Source: Dendronalium phyllosphericum CENA369
GTDB taxonomy: Bacteria; Cyanobacteriota; Cyanobacteriia; Cyanobacteriales; Nostocaceae
Assembly (NCBI RefSeq): GCF_016056275.1
Contig: NZ_JAECZA010000241.1
Coordinates: forward strand, 1 to 41,255
Length of the DNA stretch: 41,255 bases
Direction of reading: 5' to 3'
Below are positions 8,851 to 17,245 of this stretch, piece by piece; position 1 is the stretch's first letter; every line of letters begins with the position of its first letter. The notes under the pieces are model-generated. The model saw only the letters and a list, made by a program, of their open reading frames with translations. It had not been told where the DNA came from and ran no database searches. The position numbers and the translations under genes are program-made.

Positions 8851-9468
8851 ATGTGCCAAATAAAGTATCCTTATTTTTGTCTCAATCAATATTTTGACAT
8901 ATCAGTTTTTTTATCAAAACTGGGTGACACAACATTACAAAATATTATGAGTTTTATGAATAGTAGTTTAGAGATTGAAAACTTTAAGCTAAATCATAGA
9001 GATACTGGAGTGCATAAAATACAGCTAACCCGAAGAAATAACTTAACCTATTGTGGTGATGAACGTTATATAAGAGGAAAATCAAAATATTGGAGTATTT
9101 GTAATGAAAATGTAAACTATTTTTCTGAAACAATTTCGTTAATAAATAATTTTTCTCTCTTTTTAGAAACTGGTCGTATACTTATTTTATACTCGACTAA
9201 ACATGAAACTCCTGAACATGTAGATCATAGCTATTCAGATTTTTTACAAGAATTTATATGGATTAGGCTAGATAACAATAAGCGTTTTTATGTTAAGGAT
9301 TTTTTGGGTGTTAAACACTTTGTTGAATGCTCCTGTGTTTGGTTTGATAGCCGATCCTTGCATGGAACTGAAAATTCTATTTTTCCGTCATTAAGTATCA
9401 GGATAGATGGAATTTTTGAATCATCATTTCGTGAAGTTATTTATAAGTATATTCAGACAAAATTATAA
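8851..9468 (+). CDS. Probable Fe(II)/2-oxoglutarate-dependent oxygenase-like protein
   Basis: 205 aa from ATG 8851. An earlier ATG at 8803 would overlap the preceding gene by 35 nt; the later start leaves a 13-bp gap and seems more natural. The facial-triad pattern is readable: PEHVDHSY (H123, D125), then SLHGTEN (H171) 46 residues later, then SIRIDG (R184) 13 residues beyond, which fits HxD...H...R of the 2OG-Fe(II) (cupin/double-stranded beta-helix) superfamily. It would hydroxylate or otherwise oxidise a product of the cluster. The length is short but sufficient for the core fold. The assignment rests on these residues only. Confidence 0.6.
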   Translation: MCQIKYPYFCLNQYFDISVFLSKLGDTTLQNIMSFMNSSLEIENFKLNHRDTGVHKIQLTRRNNLTYCGDERYIRGKSKYWSICNENVNYFSETISLINNFSLFLETGRILILYSTKHETPEHVDHSYSDFLQEFIWIRLDNNKRFYVKDFLGVKHFVECSCVWFDSRSLHGTENSIFPSLSIRIDGIFESSFREVIYKYIQTKL

Positions 9469-9549
9469 CTTAATTACTGACAAAAAATAGGTATAGTCAA
9501 GAGCAGTCTTTAGTTTGCATGTTATTAACTGCACTTTTATGACAAATTT

Positions 9550-10053
9550 ATGAAAAGCGATTTTAAAATAGTTGTAAAGAATCCACATTCTTGCTCAGCC
9601 AAAGAAATTGAAGAATTTATATGTCTTATCTCTGCTGGAGAAGAAGTATCTCTCTTAAATCTTGAATCTAGAGTTTTGTCTGCTCAAAACTTAGTATTTC
9701 TCTATGAAGAACACAGTTTGCAAGGCATTATAGCAGTAAAATGTCCTTCTCATGGTTATCGTAACTATGTTTCAAGTATGTCGAGTATTAGTTTAGATGA
9801 TTATAAAATTTTGTTCGAGCTTGGTTGGCTCTTTGTTGTACCTACTGCGCGTGGTGGTAATTATGCGACTCAACTTATACGCTCTGCAATGTTATCTATT
9901 GATGGTGAAGGAATATTTGCCACCTCGCGCCGCAGGAATATAGTCTACATGCTTTCTAAGTTTGGCTTTATGCAGGTTGGTAATATTTATCCATCCAGTT
10001 GCAATACACAAATGCTACAACTGTTTATTCATCCCCCACTCGTGAGAAGTTAA
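9550..10053 (+). CDS. GNAT-family N-acetyltransferase
   Basis: 167 aa. ELGWLFVVPTARGGNYATQL (90-109) is motif A with an RGGNYA acetyl-CoA pyrophosphate loop, and NIVYMLSKFGFMQVGN (130-145) matches motif B (the helix and following strand typical of GNAT proteins). It would transfer an acetyl or acyl group from CoA to an amine. It is the last gene of the AT-rich cluster; the IS1380 element begins 15 bp after its stop. It could be a tailoring enzyme or a self-resistance acetyltransferase for the cluster product. Confidence 0.8.
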   Translation: MKSDFKIVVKNPHSCSAKEIEEFICLISAGEEVSLLNLESRVLSAQNLVFLYEEHSLQGIIAVKCPSHGYRNYVSSMSSISLDDYKILFELGWLFVVPTARGGNYATQLIRSAMLSIDGEGIFATSRRRNIVYMLSKFGFMQVGNIYPSSCNTQMLQLFIHPPLVRS

Positions 10054-10068
10054 CGTGAGCTCCCAATG

Positions 10069-11905
10069 CCCGGATTTCTCACAAAGATATAAAAAAGGGG
10101 TCAAAAACTGCAAAAATGTATATATAACATGCATTTCAGCAGTTGTAAAGCATGACCCCAGCTTCAACAGATCGTATAGCAAAACAGTTCAAATTTGAAC
10201 AGCCAAAACTACCTACAGTAGTAGTTAATTTCCAGGGTGGAAGAGTAATATCTGATGCCGGATTAAGCTTAATTGCTGAAATAGACAGAAAACTACAAAT
10301 CACGTCACAGCTTGCACAGTGTTTTAAAGATTACCGAAAACCAAACCGAGTTGACCATTCAATAAAAGACTTAATTACACAACGAATATATGGGTTGATC
10401 ATGGGATACGAAGACTTAAATGACCATGAAAAATTACGTCATGACCCGATGTTTGCTCTAGCATTAGGGAAAAAAATAGGACTAGAACAGCAGCAAAAAA
10501 TTTTAGCAGGGAAGAGTACATTAAATCGGCTAGAACATTGTCCTGAAGATGTGGAACAAGGAGGAGATAACCGTTACCATAAAATCGGGCATTCTCCAGA
10601 GCAAATTGAAAGCTTATTTGTCAAATTATTTCTAGAATCTTACTCGAAAGAGCCACAACAAATTATTTTAGACTTGGATGTAACTGATGACCTCGTACAC
10701 GGCAATCAGGAGCAAGTTTTCTTCAATACTTATTATGGAGGATACTGCTATGCCCCACTATATATTTTTTGTGGAAAACATTTATTAGCAGCTAAATTAA
10801 GACCCTCAAATGTAGATCCAGCATTTGGGGCATTATCAGAAATACAGAGAGTAATTAAACAAATACGTCAAAAATGGCAGAATGTTGAAATTTTAGTACG
10901 AGGAGATAGTGCATATTCACGAGAAAATATAATGGACTGGTGTGAGTCTCAAGCAAGAGTCGATTATGTATTTGGGTTAGCACAAAACAGTCGTTTAATT
11001 CAAATGGCTATGAAGACTAAAGAGAGAGCCAGGATTGAATTTGAGCAGAAATTATCAACAGTAGTTTCATTTTTGGAAACCGTATTTAAACCAGATGAAC
11101 AGCTTCCAAGGCTTGCGTCTGACTTGATTGATAACTCAATTTGGTATAAGTCGTTAGATTATCAGACTCGTGAATCTTGGAGTCAAAGTCGTCGTGTTGT
11201 TTGTAAGGTTGAATATGGAGCCAAAGCAGCAAAGATTCGTTTTGTTGTAACTTCCCTTGCTCCGAATAAAGTACCTCCTAGCCAATTATATAAACAAAAA
11301 TATTGTCAACGAGGGGAGATAGAAAATCGTTTTAAAGAACAACAATTAGAACTTTTTAGTGATAGAACAAGCACCCATACATTTGCCGGAAATCAATTAC
11401 GTTTATGGTTCTCTTCTCTTGCTTACGTTTTGATGAATGCTTTGCGTCAAAAATGTTTAGCTAAAACCGAATTCCAAAATGCTACTGTTGGGACTATTCG
11501 TACTAAATTATTGAAGTTAGGAGCTTTGATTACTGTAACTACACGTCGTATTTTAATTGCGATTACTAGTTCTTGCCCTTACAAACATATTTTTGCTATT
11601 GCCCATAAACGCTTAAAAATGCTCTCTAATACCGCATAGTTTAAAGTTTAGTTGTCTTTTACTTATTTCTAACTAATGATACTTTGAGCTTGGATTAATT
11701 CAAGTCTTGTTTTGGAATGCTCAATTTTATGAAGATAACATTTTGATTTTAGTACTAATAAAAAAAAAGTAGCTATTTTAGCTTTGTATCTACGGTTTTA
11801 TGCTTAATTTAACTCCGCGCATAAATTTTGATTGGTGATGTATCAGAAAACTACCTCACATCAAGCCATACAAATTGATTTTTTACTGCTTGTGAGAAAT
11901 CCGGG
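10069..11905 (+). mobile_element. IS1380-family insertion sequence, 1,837 bp
   Basis: The ends are a 16-bp perfect inverted repeat, CCCGGATTTCTCACAA at 10069-10084 and its reverse complement at 11890-11905. One transposase gene of the IS1380 type lies inside, followed by about 265 bp of non-coding DNA before the right end. The expected short target duplication is not visible: the left flank ends in caatg and the right flank begins tcttc. The right flank enters directly into pentapeptide-repeat coding sequence. Confidence 0.88.
10152..11639 (+). CDS. IS1380-family DDE transposase
   Basis: 495 aa, full length for the family. The N-terminal IYGLIMGYEDLNDHEKLRHD region is the typical IS1380 segment; LDLDVTDD (about 174-181) supplies the first catalytic Asp, VRGDSAYS (about 249-256) the second and RGEIENRFKEQQ (about 392-403) the Glu-containing C1/YREK-like motif. 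No frameshift or internal stop. It catalyses cut-and-paste movement of the enclosing element. Expression may start from the non-coding 83 bp between the left repeat and ATG. Confidence 0.92.
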   Translation: MTPASTDRIAKQFKFEQPKLPTVVVNFQGGRVISDAGLSLIAEIDRKLQITSQLAQCFKDYRKPNRVDHSIKDLITQRIYGLIMGYEDLNDHEKLRHDPMFALALGKKIGLEQQQKILAGKSTLNRLEHCPEDVEQGGDNRYHKIGHSPEQIESLFVKLFLESYSKEPQQIILDLDVTDDLVHGNQEQVFFNTYYGGYCYAPLYIFCGKHLLAAKLRPSNVDPAFGALSEIQRVIKQIRQKWQNVEILVRGDSAYSRENIMDWCESQARVDYVFGLAQNSRLIQMAMKTKERARIEFEQKLSTVVSFLETVFKPDEQLPRLASDLIDNSIWYKSLDYQTRESWSQSRRVVCKVEYGAKAAKIRFVVTSLAPNKVPPSQLYKQKYCQRGEIENRFKEQQLELFSDRTSTHTFAGNQLRLWFSSLAYVLMNALRQKCLAKTEFQNATVGTIRTKLLKLGALITVTTRRILIAITSSCPYKHIFAIAHKRLKMLSNTA

Positions 11906-12081
11906 TCTTCTCCGGTCAAAATCTCCGAGGACGCAACTTCAAAGGTAGACAAGACCTTGCGGGTGCAAACTTTAGCTATGCCGACATCCGAGGGGCAAAC
12001 TTCACCAATGCCAACTTGAGAGGAGCGTGCAACCCTCACCGGAGCTTACATTGAAGATTGGGGCATTACGAGAGAAACTAA
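11906..12081 (+). pseudogene. Pentapeptide-repeat protein remnant
   Basis: Immediately right of the IS end the frame from 11908 reads FSGQNLRGRNFKG, LAGANFSYADIRGANF and TNANLRGA, the A(N/D)LxX five-residue repeats of a right-handed quadrilateral beta-helix protein. The frame then shifts near 12030: in the next frame TLTGAYIEDWGITRETN continues, which is the usual C-terminal signature of cyanobacterial pentapeptide proteins. The 5' end is missing (no matching sequence is seen left of the IS). The gene is therefore both truncated and frameshifted. Confidence 0.75.
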
Positions 12082-12141
12082 CAGGACTTACGCAACTGTC
12101 ACAAGTAATGGCGTGGTGTAGCTACGCTCGGCACCAAACAA

Positions 12142-12440
12142 CTACATGATAAACAAGGGAATAGCCGGACGTTTTAATTGCTCAACTAAATAATTGGATA
12201 ACAATCCATGCTTAATTTGATAAATTGTTTGACCAGTTTTATAAGCTATCTCTTTGAGCCTAAGCCAGACTAAAATAGCGCAGGCAATATGATTTCTTTG
12301 AATACGACCCTTACGACATTGACATGATTCAATGCCAGTCAATTGCTTTAGTTCGCGGTGAAACTCCTCAATTTGCAATCGTTCCTTACACACTTGTTGT
12401 ACCAGGGTAAGAGCATCTAAATCAGGCTTGAGATAAGGAA
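12142..12440 (-). pseudogene. Transposase C-terminal fragment (IS4/IS701-like)
   Basis: About 98 codons. IEEFHRELKQLTGIES is the conserved Y-R-E-K-type C-terminal motif with its catalytic Glu, followed by CQCRKGRIQRNHIACA and the C-terminus found in cyanobacterial IS4/IS701-like DDE transposases. Coding similarity continues upstream of the apparent GTG at 12393 to about 12440, then stops abruptly where another transposase fragment begins. The first two catalytic Asp residues are absent, so it is inactive. Confidence 0.8.
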
Positions 12441-12868
12441 TCAGAAGAATTTAATGTATTGTCAATGAAACAACTGAGAACCTGAATCATATAATTATTA
12501 TCCATAGCGGTGCGTTTAATTTTTTGACGAAGACTGCGTTTGTAGGTCTGTTCACAGTTAAGGGCATTGAGAGCAAAACGTCGTAAAAGGGCAAAATTTT
12601 GCGGACTGTGGAGAGAACGAATGCGACAAGCATCTTCGGCAAAAGTAGAATCGAGAGTCCAATGAGCCTGGTTTTCAATGCCCCAGTGTTGTCGGATGGC
12701 ACGACCGATAATTTGAGCATCACTATTTAAAGAAGTGAGATAAAACTGCATCTCACGAGTGGTTTTATTCCAAAGATGACGTACACGGACAACCATAACT
12801 AGGGATTGTAAACCTGCCCATAATTTGGGTTGATAAAGCTGGCCAATAGCAGCAATGGGTACAGGCAT
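12422..12868 (-). pseudogene. ISAs1-family transposase C-terminal fragment
   Basis: 148 codons covering the C-terminal third of an ISAs1 (H-repeat-associated) transposase. HWGIENQAHWTLDSTFAEDA and SPQNFALLRRFALNAL are diagnostic. The N-terminal catalytic region is missing and the 5' boundary runs into a tyrosine-recombinase remnant at about 12868. The 3' boundary overlaps the IS4/IS701-like fragment, so these pieces look like successive insertions and deletions. Confidence 0.8.
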
Positions 12869-12989
12869 GGCGCATCATGTGACAGTGAACTTTGATCTCA
12901 AGCCCCGCCTACACTGCCAGCCGCCCCATCAGTTTCCATACCACATCAGTGGACATCACCTCACCACGCTCTGACACAAAAATGTATTT
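12866..12989 (-). pseudogene. Decayed tyrosine recombinase fragment
   Basis: Reading the minus strand from 12989 gives KYIFVSERGEVMSTDVVWKL, then MGRLAV, a TAG stop, and AGLEIKVHCHMMRHAC. HMMRHAC is the HxxRH catalytic box of a phage-type integrase, and the upstream segment is the usual stretch before it. A stop codon interrupts it and it ends at the ISAs1 fragment, so it is a relic. It is not a copy of the intact recombinase at 32-1024, whose corresponding motif is PHRIRHS. Confidence 0.65.
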
Positions 12990-13098
12990 GCTATTTCAAT
13001 GGGAGGATTTTCTGAATGCATAAGAACTTCTATGTTGTTTTCTGAAATCGCGAGCTGTTTAACATACGCTGGTTATAAAAGCTGATAACGGGTCGCTA

Positions 13099-13692
13099 AT
13101 GAAACGATTAATTGGTTTAACTGGAGGTATCGCCACAGGCAAAACCACTGTCGCCAATTATTTGGCCAGCACTTATAGTCTGCCAGTTCTGGACGCAGAT
13201 ATTTATGCCAGAGATGCAGTCACTGTCGGTTCGCCAATTCTTAAGGCGATCGCCTTAAGAATTGGCGAACAAATTTTACTACCAGATGGCAGCCTCAACC
13301 GTCAAAAGCTAGGCGAAATTATCTTTCAGCAGCCAGACGAACGCAATTGGATAGAAGGCTTGATTCATCCTTATGTGGCCGATCGTTTTAAAGAAGCGAT
13401 CGCTCAATCCTCTTCGCCAAGGCTGGTGTTAGTTATTCCTTTACTGTTTGAAGCCCGAATGACCAATTTAGTTACAGAAATCTGGGTTGTGTCTTGTTCA
13501 GAATCACAACAATTACAAAGATTAATACAGCGAAACAATTTAAGTCAACAACAGGCACAAGCACGGATCGACAGCCAATTATCTCTTACAAAAAAGGCAT
13601 CTCTTGCAGATGTTGTGTTAGACAACTCTTCTACCCTAGAAGTATTACTGAAACAAATTCATGCTGCCGTAACAAAAATAAGTATAAATTAA
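13099..13692 (+). CDS. coaE: Dephospho-CoA kinase
   Basis: 197 aa, normal length. IGLTGGIATGKTTVANYLA is the P-loop at residues 5-23; LDADIYARDAV is the DxD-type substrate motif; LVLVIPLLFEARM and the basic lid QRLIQRNNLSQQQAQARI with SQLSL are typical of CoaE. It phosphorylates the 3'-OH of dephospho-CoA, the last step of coenzyme A synthesis, in the cytosol. No operon partner is nearby. The gene contains a remarkable perfect 42-bp palindrome (see separate entry) that codes for residues around ILKAIALRIG. Confidence 0.95.
   Translation: MKRLIGLTGGIATGKTTVANYLASTYSLPVLDADIYARDAVTVGSPILKAIALRIGEQILLPDGSLNRQKLGEIIFQQPDERNWIEGLIHPYVADRFKEAIAQSSSPRLVLVIPLLFEARMTNLVTEIWVVSCSESQQLQRLIQRNNLSQQQAQARIDSQLSLTKKASLADVVLDNSSTLEVLLKQIHAAVTKISIN
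13229..13270. repeat. Perfect 42-bp palindrome centred on HIP1 within coaE
   Basis: The sequence from 13229 to 13270 equals its own reverse complement at every base; the central octamer 13246-13253 is GCGATCGC. Each arm contains GTTCGCCAATTCTTAAG. It lies in frame inside coaE without disrupting it. Confidence 0.97.
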
Positions 13693-14516
13693 AGCTAATT
13701 CTCCTTTGAAAATTCACATTAATGATACTCTAAATACATACACCTTTTGTAAGCTTTATTAATTAACATATCTTAAAGTATCAGCATTGTAGAGCCATTG
13801 CCTTAATTGGTTGTATCGGTTTCAAATAAGTGACATCATTAGATATTGTCAGCTAGATTCTCACCCTTTGTTGTCAACAAAGCTTCTAGTAAGTTTTTAT
13901 AAACCTTGTCTAATGCATTCGTAATTCTACTGTAGTTTACTGAATTGAAAGCAATGTATAATATGTAATAAATTTCCCATATTAGAGTCCTAAAAAATCT
14001 TGAATTATATGTTCGATATTGGGGGTATAGGTTAGGCATAGCGAATTATATCAATGTTCAATTAATACACACTTAACCAGCATTTTTAATGATGCTGATT
14101 AAGTCTGGTAAAAATTAAAAATTAAGAGTTCCGAATTAAGTCTTAAGAAAAATTAATTTTGATTTTGGATGTTGCTTTTAAAATTGTTTTTGTATTTCAA
14201 AAAAGGTATCTACGGGTGAGGCTAGTTGTTTGCGATCGGTTAGCAGATTAAAAATTTTGCAAAAATACTTTTTGCAATCACTATACGGAGGTAAAGGCTA
14301 AAAATTCAATCTCTTTAATCCTTTTCCCTGCTGCTTATCCTCAAAGGAAAACCCACTTTTACCTTCTTCTGCAATAAATCTATTGTTTTTATTATAAGTA
14401 GGTAAAGATAATTACTCTCTAGATTTTATACCAATGTCTTCTAGATAGGTTTTTGTCAGAAATTGAGATTCGTTTATCCAAAATTTTTTGTTAGCACGAT
14501 ATTGGAAAAAACATTT
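13693..14516. other. AT-rich intergenic interval, no clear gene
   Basis: About 820 bp of AT-rich DNA after coaE. A 66-codon minus-strand frame at 13839-14039 has no recognisable motif. No tRNA-like cloverleaf or strong terminator was found. A promoter for the small gene at 14517 is presumably in the last 100 bp. Confidence 0.5.
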
Positions 14517-14840
14517 ATGTCTTTTATAAAAATAGGTCTTAACTTTAGTTCCGGTATTTTAAATTTGCTTCCCCCGGTGAAACAGCCAATCAATAAATCA
14601 CACAAGAATTATAAAATACACGATTATAGCCGATTGGTAAGGGGAAAAGACTACGTGTTTGAGTTCCTGACTGAAGGAACAGAAGCACAAATGACTGGCA
14701 TAGGAAAAGGACTCAAAGCTCAAGATTACATCATTTTAAAGCATGGGTCCTTAACTTGTAGATATCAAATTGTGCAAATCGATTATTACTCTGAACCGTC
14801 AGATATGTGGATGGCTTTACTAAAACGAGTAATAGTTTAG
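14517..14840 (+). CDS. Conserved-looking hypothetical protein
   Basis: 107 aa from ATG 14517; an upstream TTG at 14463 would add 18 residues of unconvincing sequence. The C-terminal two-thirds (RLVRGKDYVFEFLTEGTEAQ, GLKAQDYIILKHG, YQIVQIDYYSEP) reads as a small beta-rich domain. No named family recognised, but the codon pattern and the well-formed domain support a real gene. It stands alone; a MITE lies about 30 bp past its stop. Confidence 0.6.
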   Translation: MSFIKIGLNFSSGILNLLPPVKQPINKSHKNYKIHDYSRLVRGKDYVFEFLTEGTEAQMTGIGKGLKAQDYIILKHGSLTCRYQIVQIDYYSEPSDMWMALLKRVIV

Positions 14841-14869
14841 TTACAAAAGAGATCAGGGGTATACTCCGA

Positions 14870-14992
14870 GACTTGCAGAAATTAAACTATTCAATTTTGA
14901 GAGCAAAAACGATTGTGAGATTCTTCCTCCCCTGCTCCCCCTGCTCCCCCTGCTCACCAAAGCGATGGAATATTTTTTTAGTTGGAAGTCCC
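14870..14992. mobile_element. MITE-like element, copy A (about 123 bp)
   Basis: The ends are imperfect inverted repeats (GACTTGCAGAAATTAAA and, at the right, TTTAGTTGGAAGTCCC). The interior contains a run of CCCCTGCTC-type units. The whole unit is matched, in reverse complement, by 18767-18890. It lies between the small gene at 14517 and the 3' end of tldD. Confidence 0.7.
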
Positions 14993-15023
14993 TCCTGCTC
15001 TTTCGCCCCTCTGCTCTTGTTAA

Positions 15024-16418
15024 TTATGTTTCTCCACCAACGACTACATCTCGAATTCGCAGACTCGGCCCGCCACAACCCACAGGTAAGCCATTTTGTC
15101 CGCCCTTACCGCAACCGCCAGATTCATCCCAGTAGAAGTCATCACCAATTGCTTCAATATCTGTCAGGGTTTGGAAAACATTGCCTGAAAGTGTCACATC
15201 TCGCACTGGTTCGGCAATTTTACCGTTTCTAATCATCCACGCTTCCCCTGCGCTAAAAGTGAACATTTCTCCATTCGTCATACCACCCAACCAATTACGG
15301 GCATACACTCCTTCTTGAATACCTGTGAATAAGTCTTTAACAGGTGTTTTACCTCGTTCAATCCAGGTATTTGTCATCCGCACAATTGGAGTAAAATGAT
15401 AATTGAGACAGCGAGCGTTACCTGTAGGTGCTTCCTCTAATTTGCCAGCAGTTTCACGGGAGTGCAAACGTCCTACTAAAACCCCATCTTTAATTAATTG
15501 GGTAGTAGTGGCAGGCGTACCTTCATCGTCATAAAAATAACTACCTCGATGCCCTGTTGGGGCAGCACCATCAAAAATTTGCAGTTCTTCTGGGCCAAAC
15601 CGCCGTCCAATGGTCATAACTTCCAAAAGATCGGGATTTTCGTAAGCCATATCGGCTTCGGAAAGATGACCAAAAGCTTCATGGACAAACAAACCTGTGA
15701 GAATTGGGTCGATGACAACAGTGTAGGTATTACCTTTCACCGCTGGTAAAGACAAAGCAGCAATAGCCCTTTGGGCAGCACTTTTGACTTGTTCGTCCAA
15801 ATTAGTTAAATCTTCGTAGGCTTTACGAGAGCCGGTAGTTTCTCTGCCGGTTTGAATGGTTTCGCCGTTTTTTGCCGTAGCAGCAAAGCGCATTTCCATA
15901 TCTACCCAAGATTGCTCGATGAGAGTACCTTCTGAGGTAGCGAGGATAACTTTTTGGGTGCTGTCACCATAGCGCACGGAAGTTGTGGTGATGCGACGGT
16001 CAACGCTTTTGAGCAATTCGGTGTAGCGATCGCACAACTCTTTTTTCTTCTTAAGGGAAATTTTGCGGGGATCGGTTCCTGTTAGGGGGAGCTGGCATAC
16101 TGCTTGTACCGCTTTAATGGGAGCTAAGAGAGTTTCTTCATCACCAACCATTCGTGCAGCAGCGATCGCTTCTTGTATGCGTTCTGGAATAGTCTCCAGT
16201 TCGTTAAAACTGCTTAATCCCCAGCCGCCTTTATAACAAGCGCGAATATGTCCACCAATTGAGATACCTTCGCTAAGGGTTTCTACCTTGTCACCACGCA
16301 ACAAGATATCAGTCCCTTCTGCTTCTTCAAGGCGAATCATCAGATAATCCACACGGGATGAGTAGCGGGCGATGAGGTCAGAAAGTAAATTTTGTGCGTC
16401 AGCAATTTTATTCGACAT
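15024..16418 (-). CDS. tldD: TldD metalloprotease-family protein
   Basis: 464 aa from the ATG at 16418; an in-frame ATG 13 codons upstream adds a tail not expected for the family. FVHEAFGHLSEAD (H246, E247, H251 in this numbering) is the zinc-binding HExxxH of the TldD/PmbA family. The C-terminal GGTNGEMFTFSAGEAW-like segment (here LGGMTNGEMFTFSAGEAWMI) is also typical. TldD usually works with PmbA/TldE in peptide proteolysis; no PmbA gene is in this window. Minus strand, alone, with its 3' end next to MITE copy A. Confidence 0.93.
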   Translation of the reverse strand: MSNKIADAQNLLSDLIARYSSRVDYLMIRLEEAEGTDILLRGDKVETLSEGISIGGHIRACYKGGWGLSSFNELETIPERIQEAIAAARMVGDEETLLAPIKAVQAVCQLPLTGTDPRKISLKKKKELCDRYTELLKSVDRRITTTSVRYGDSTQKVILATSEGTLIEQSWVDMEMRFAATAKNGETIQTGRETTGSRKAYEDLTNLDEQVKSAAQRAIAALSLPAVKGNTYTVVIDPILTGLFVHEAFGHLSEADMAYENPDLLEVMTIGRRFGPEELQIFDGAAPTGHRGSYFYDDEGTPATTTQLIKDGVLVGRLHSRETAGKLEEAPTGNARCLNYHFTPIVRMTNTWIERGKTPVKDLFTGIQEGVYARNWLGGMTNGEMFTFSAGEAWMIRNGKIAEPVRDVTLSGNVFQTLTDIEAIGDDFYWDESGGCGKGGQNGLPVGCGGPSLRIRDVVVGGET

Positions 16419-16547
16419 TCTCGGTAGTAACCATGACGAACTAATTTTATTTTGCAATTATTTGGTCGATGTCGGCTACTCTTTTGAAGATCCGGCTTTT
16501 GCTAACCTCATCTTTGCGAGAAGATAATACTGTATGTATCAGCAACT

Positions 16548-17234
16548 CTAACCCACAGGATGATGGAGTCGATGTTGCAAAAACCATTCATACAACTCTG
16601 GATTATTGTATGTCTGCGTCCATGAATCGTGACCAACTTCTGGGTAAACTGTAAATTTCACGTTTCCGCCATGGGCTTTCAGTGCAGAAACCATTATTGC
16701 AGATTCTCTTAAGGGAACAATTCGATCTTGCGCCCCGTGAAATGCCCATACAGGAAGATTTTGTAAGTTAGATGCTTTCAATGGATTGTCACCACCGCAG
16801 ATAGGCGCGATCGCGGCAAAGCGTTCTGGTTCGGCAGTTGCCCAACGCCATGTTCCGTATCCACCCATACTTAAGCCAGTCAAATAAATGCGATCGCGAG
16901 CGATAGGATAAGAAGCGATCGCCCGATCTAACAGGGGACTCAATTTTTCTACTAACCAAGACTTACTTAGCGGACATTGAGGGGAGATAACAATAAAAGG
17001 AAAATCTGGCTGTTCCTCTACAACTTTGGCTAGACCCTGCCTTTTCACATCCTCTAAGTTAGAGCCGCGTTCGCCTGCACCGTGCAAAAATACGATCGCC
17101 GGAAAAAGCTGCTGTTTAGTTCCGTTGCTTTGACCCGAAGTATTTTGTCGCAGGACATTGGGTAAAAACAGTAAATAATTGTAAGTATCAGTGTCAGTAA
17201 CTTTTTCTTGTTTAGAGTCCATAATTATTGACAA
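16548..17234 (-). CDS. Alpha/beta hydrolase, dienelactone hydrolase/esterase-like
   Basis: 228 aa with no signal peptide. VFLHGAGERGSN forms the oxyanion region, GLSMGGYGT holds the nucleophile S122, FHGAQDRIVP the acid D170, and EVGHDSW the H202. This arrangement matches the PHB-depolymerase/prolyl-oligopeptidase-type esterase group. The start could also be the second Met (17222). The gene is 11 bp downstream of the 17246-17989 gene on the same strand, so the two may share a transcript. The substrate is unknown. Confidence 0.88.
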   Translation of the reverse strand: MSIIMDSKQEKVTDTDTYNYLLFLPNVLRQNTSGQSNGTKQQLFPAIVFLHGAGERGSNLEDVKRQGLAKVVEEQPDFPFIVISPQCPLSKSWLVEKLSPLLDRAIASYPIARDRIYLTGLSMGGYGTWRWATAEPERFAAIAPICGGDNPLKASNLQNLPVWAFHGAQDRIVPLRESAIMVSALKAHGGNVKFTVYPEVGHDSWTQTYNNPELYEWFLQHRLHHPVG

Positions 17235-17245
17235 GTTTTATAAGT

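Noticed and set aside
4974-9468. Mycosporine-like amino acid cluster (mysABCD/mysH)
   Set aside because: A methyltransferase, an ATP-grasp and a 2OG-oxygenase are present, but no 3-dehydroquinate-synthase-like MysA gene is there and the ATP-grasp protein is longer and more divergent than MysC.
13839-14039. 66-codon minus-strand reading frame after coaE
   Set aside because: AT-rich, no motif, no good start context, in a region that otherwise looks non-coding.
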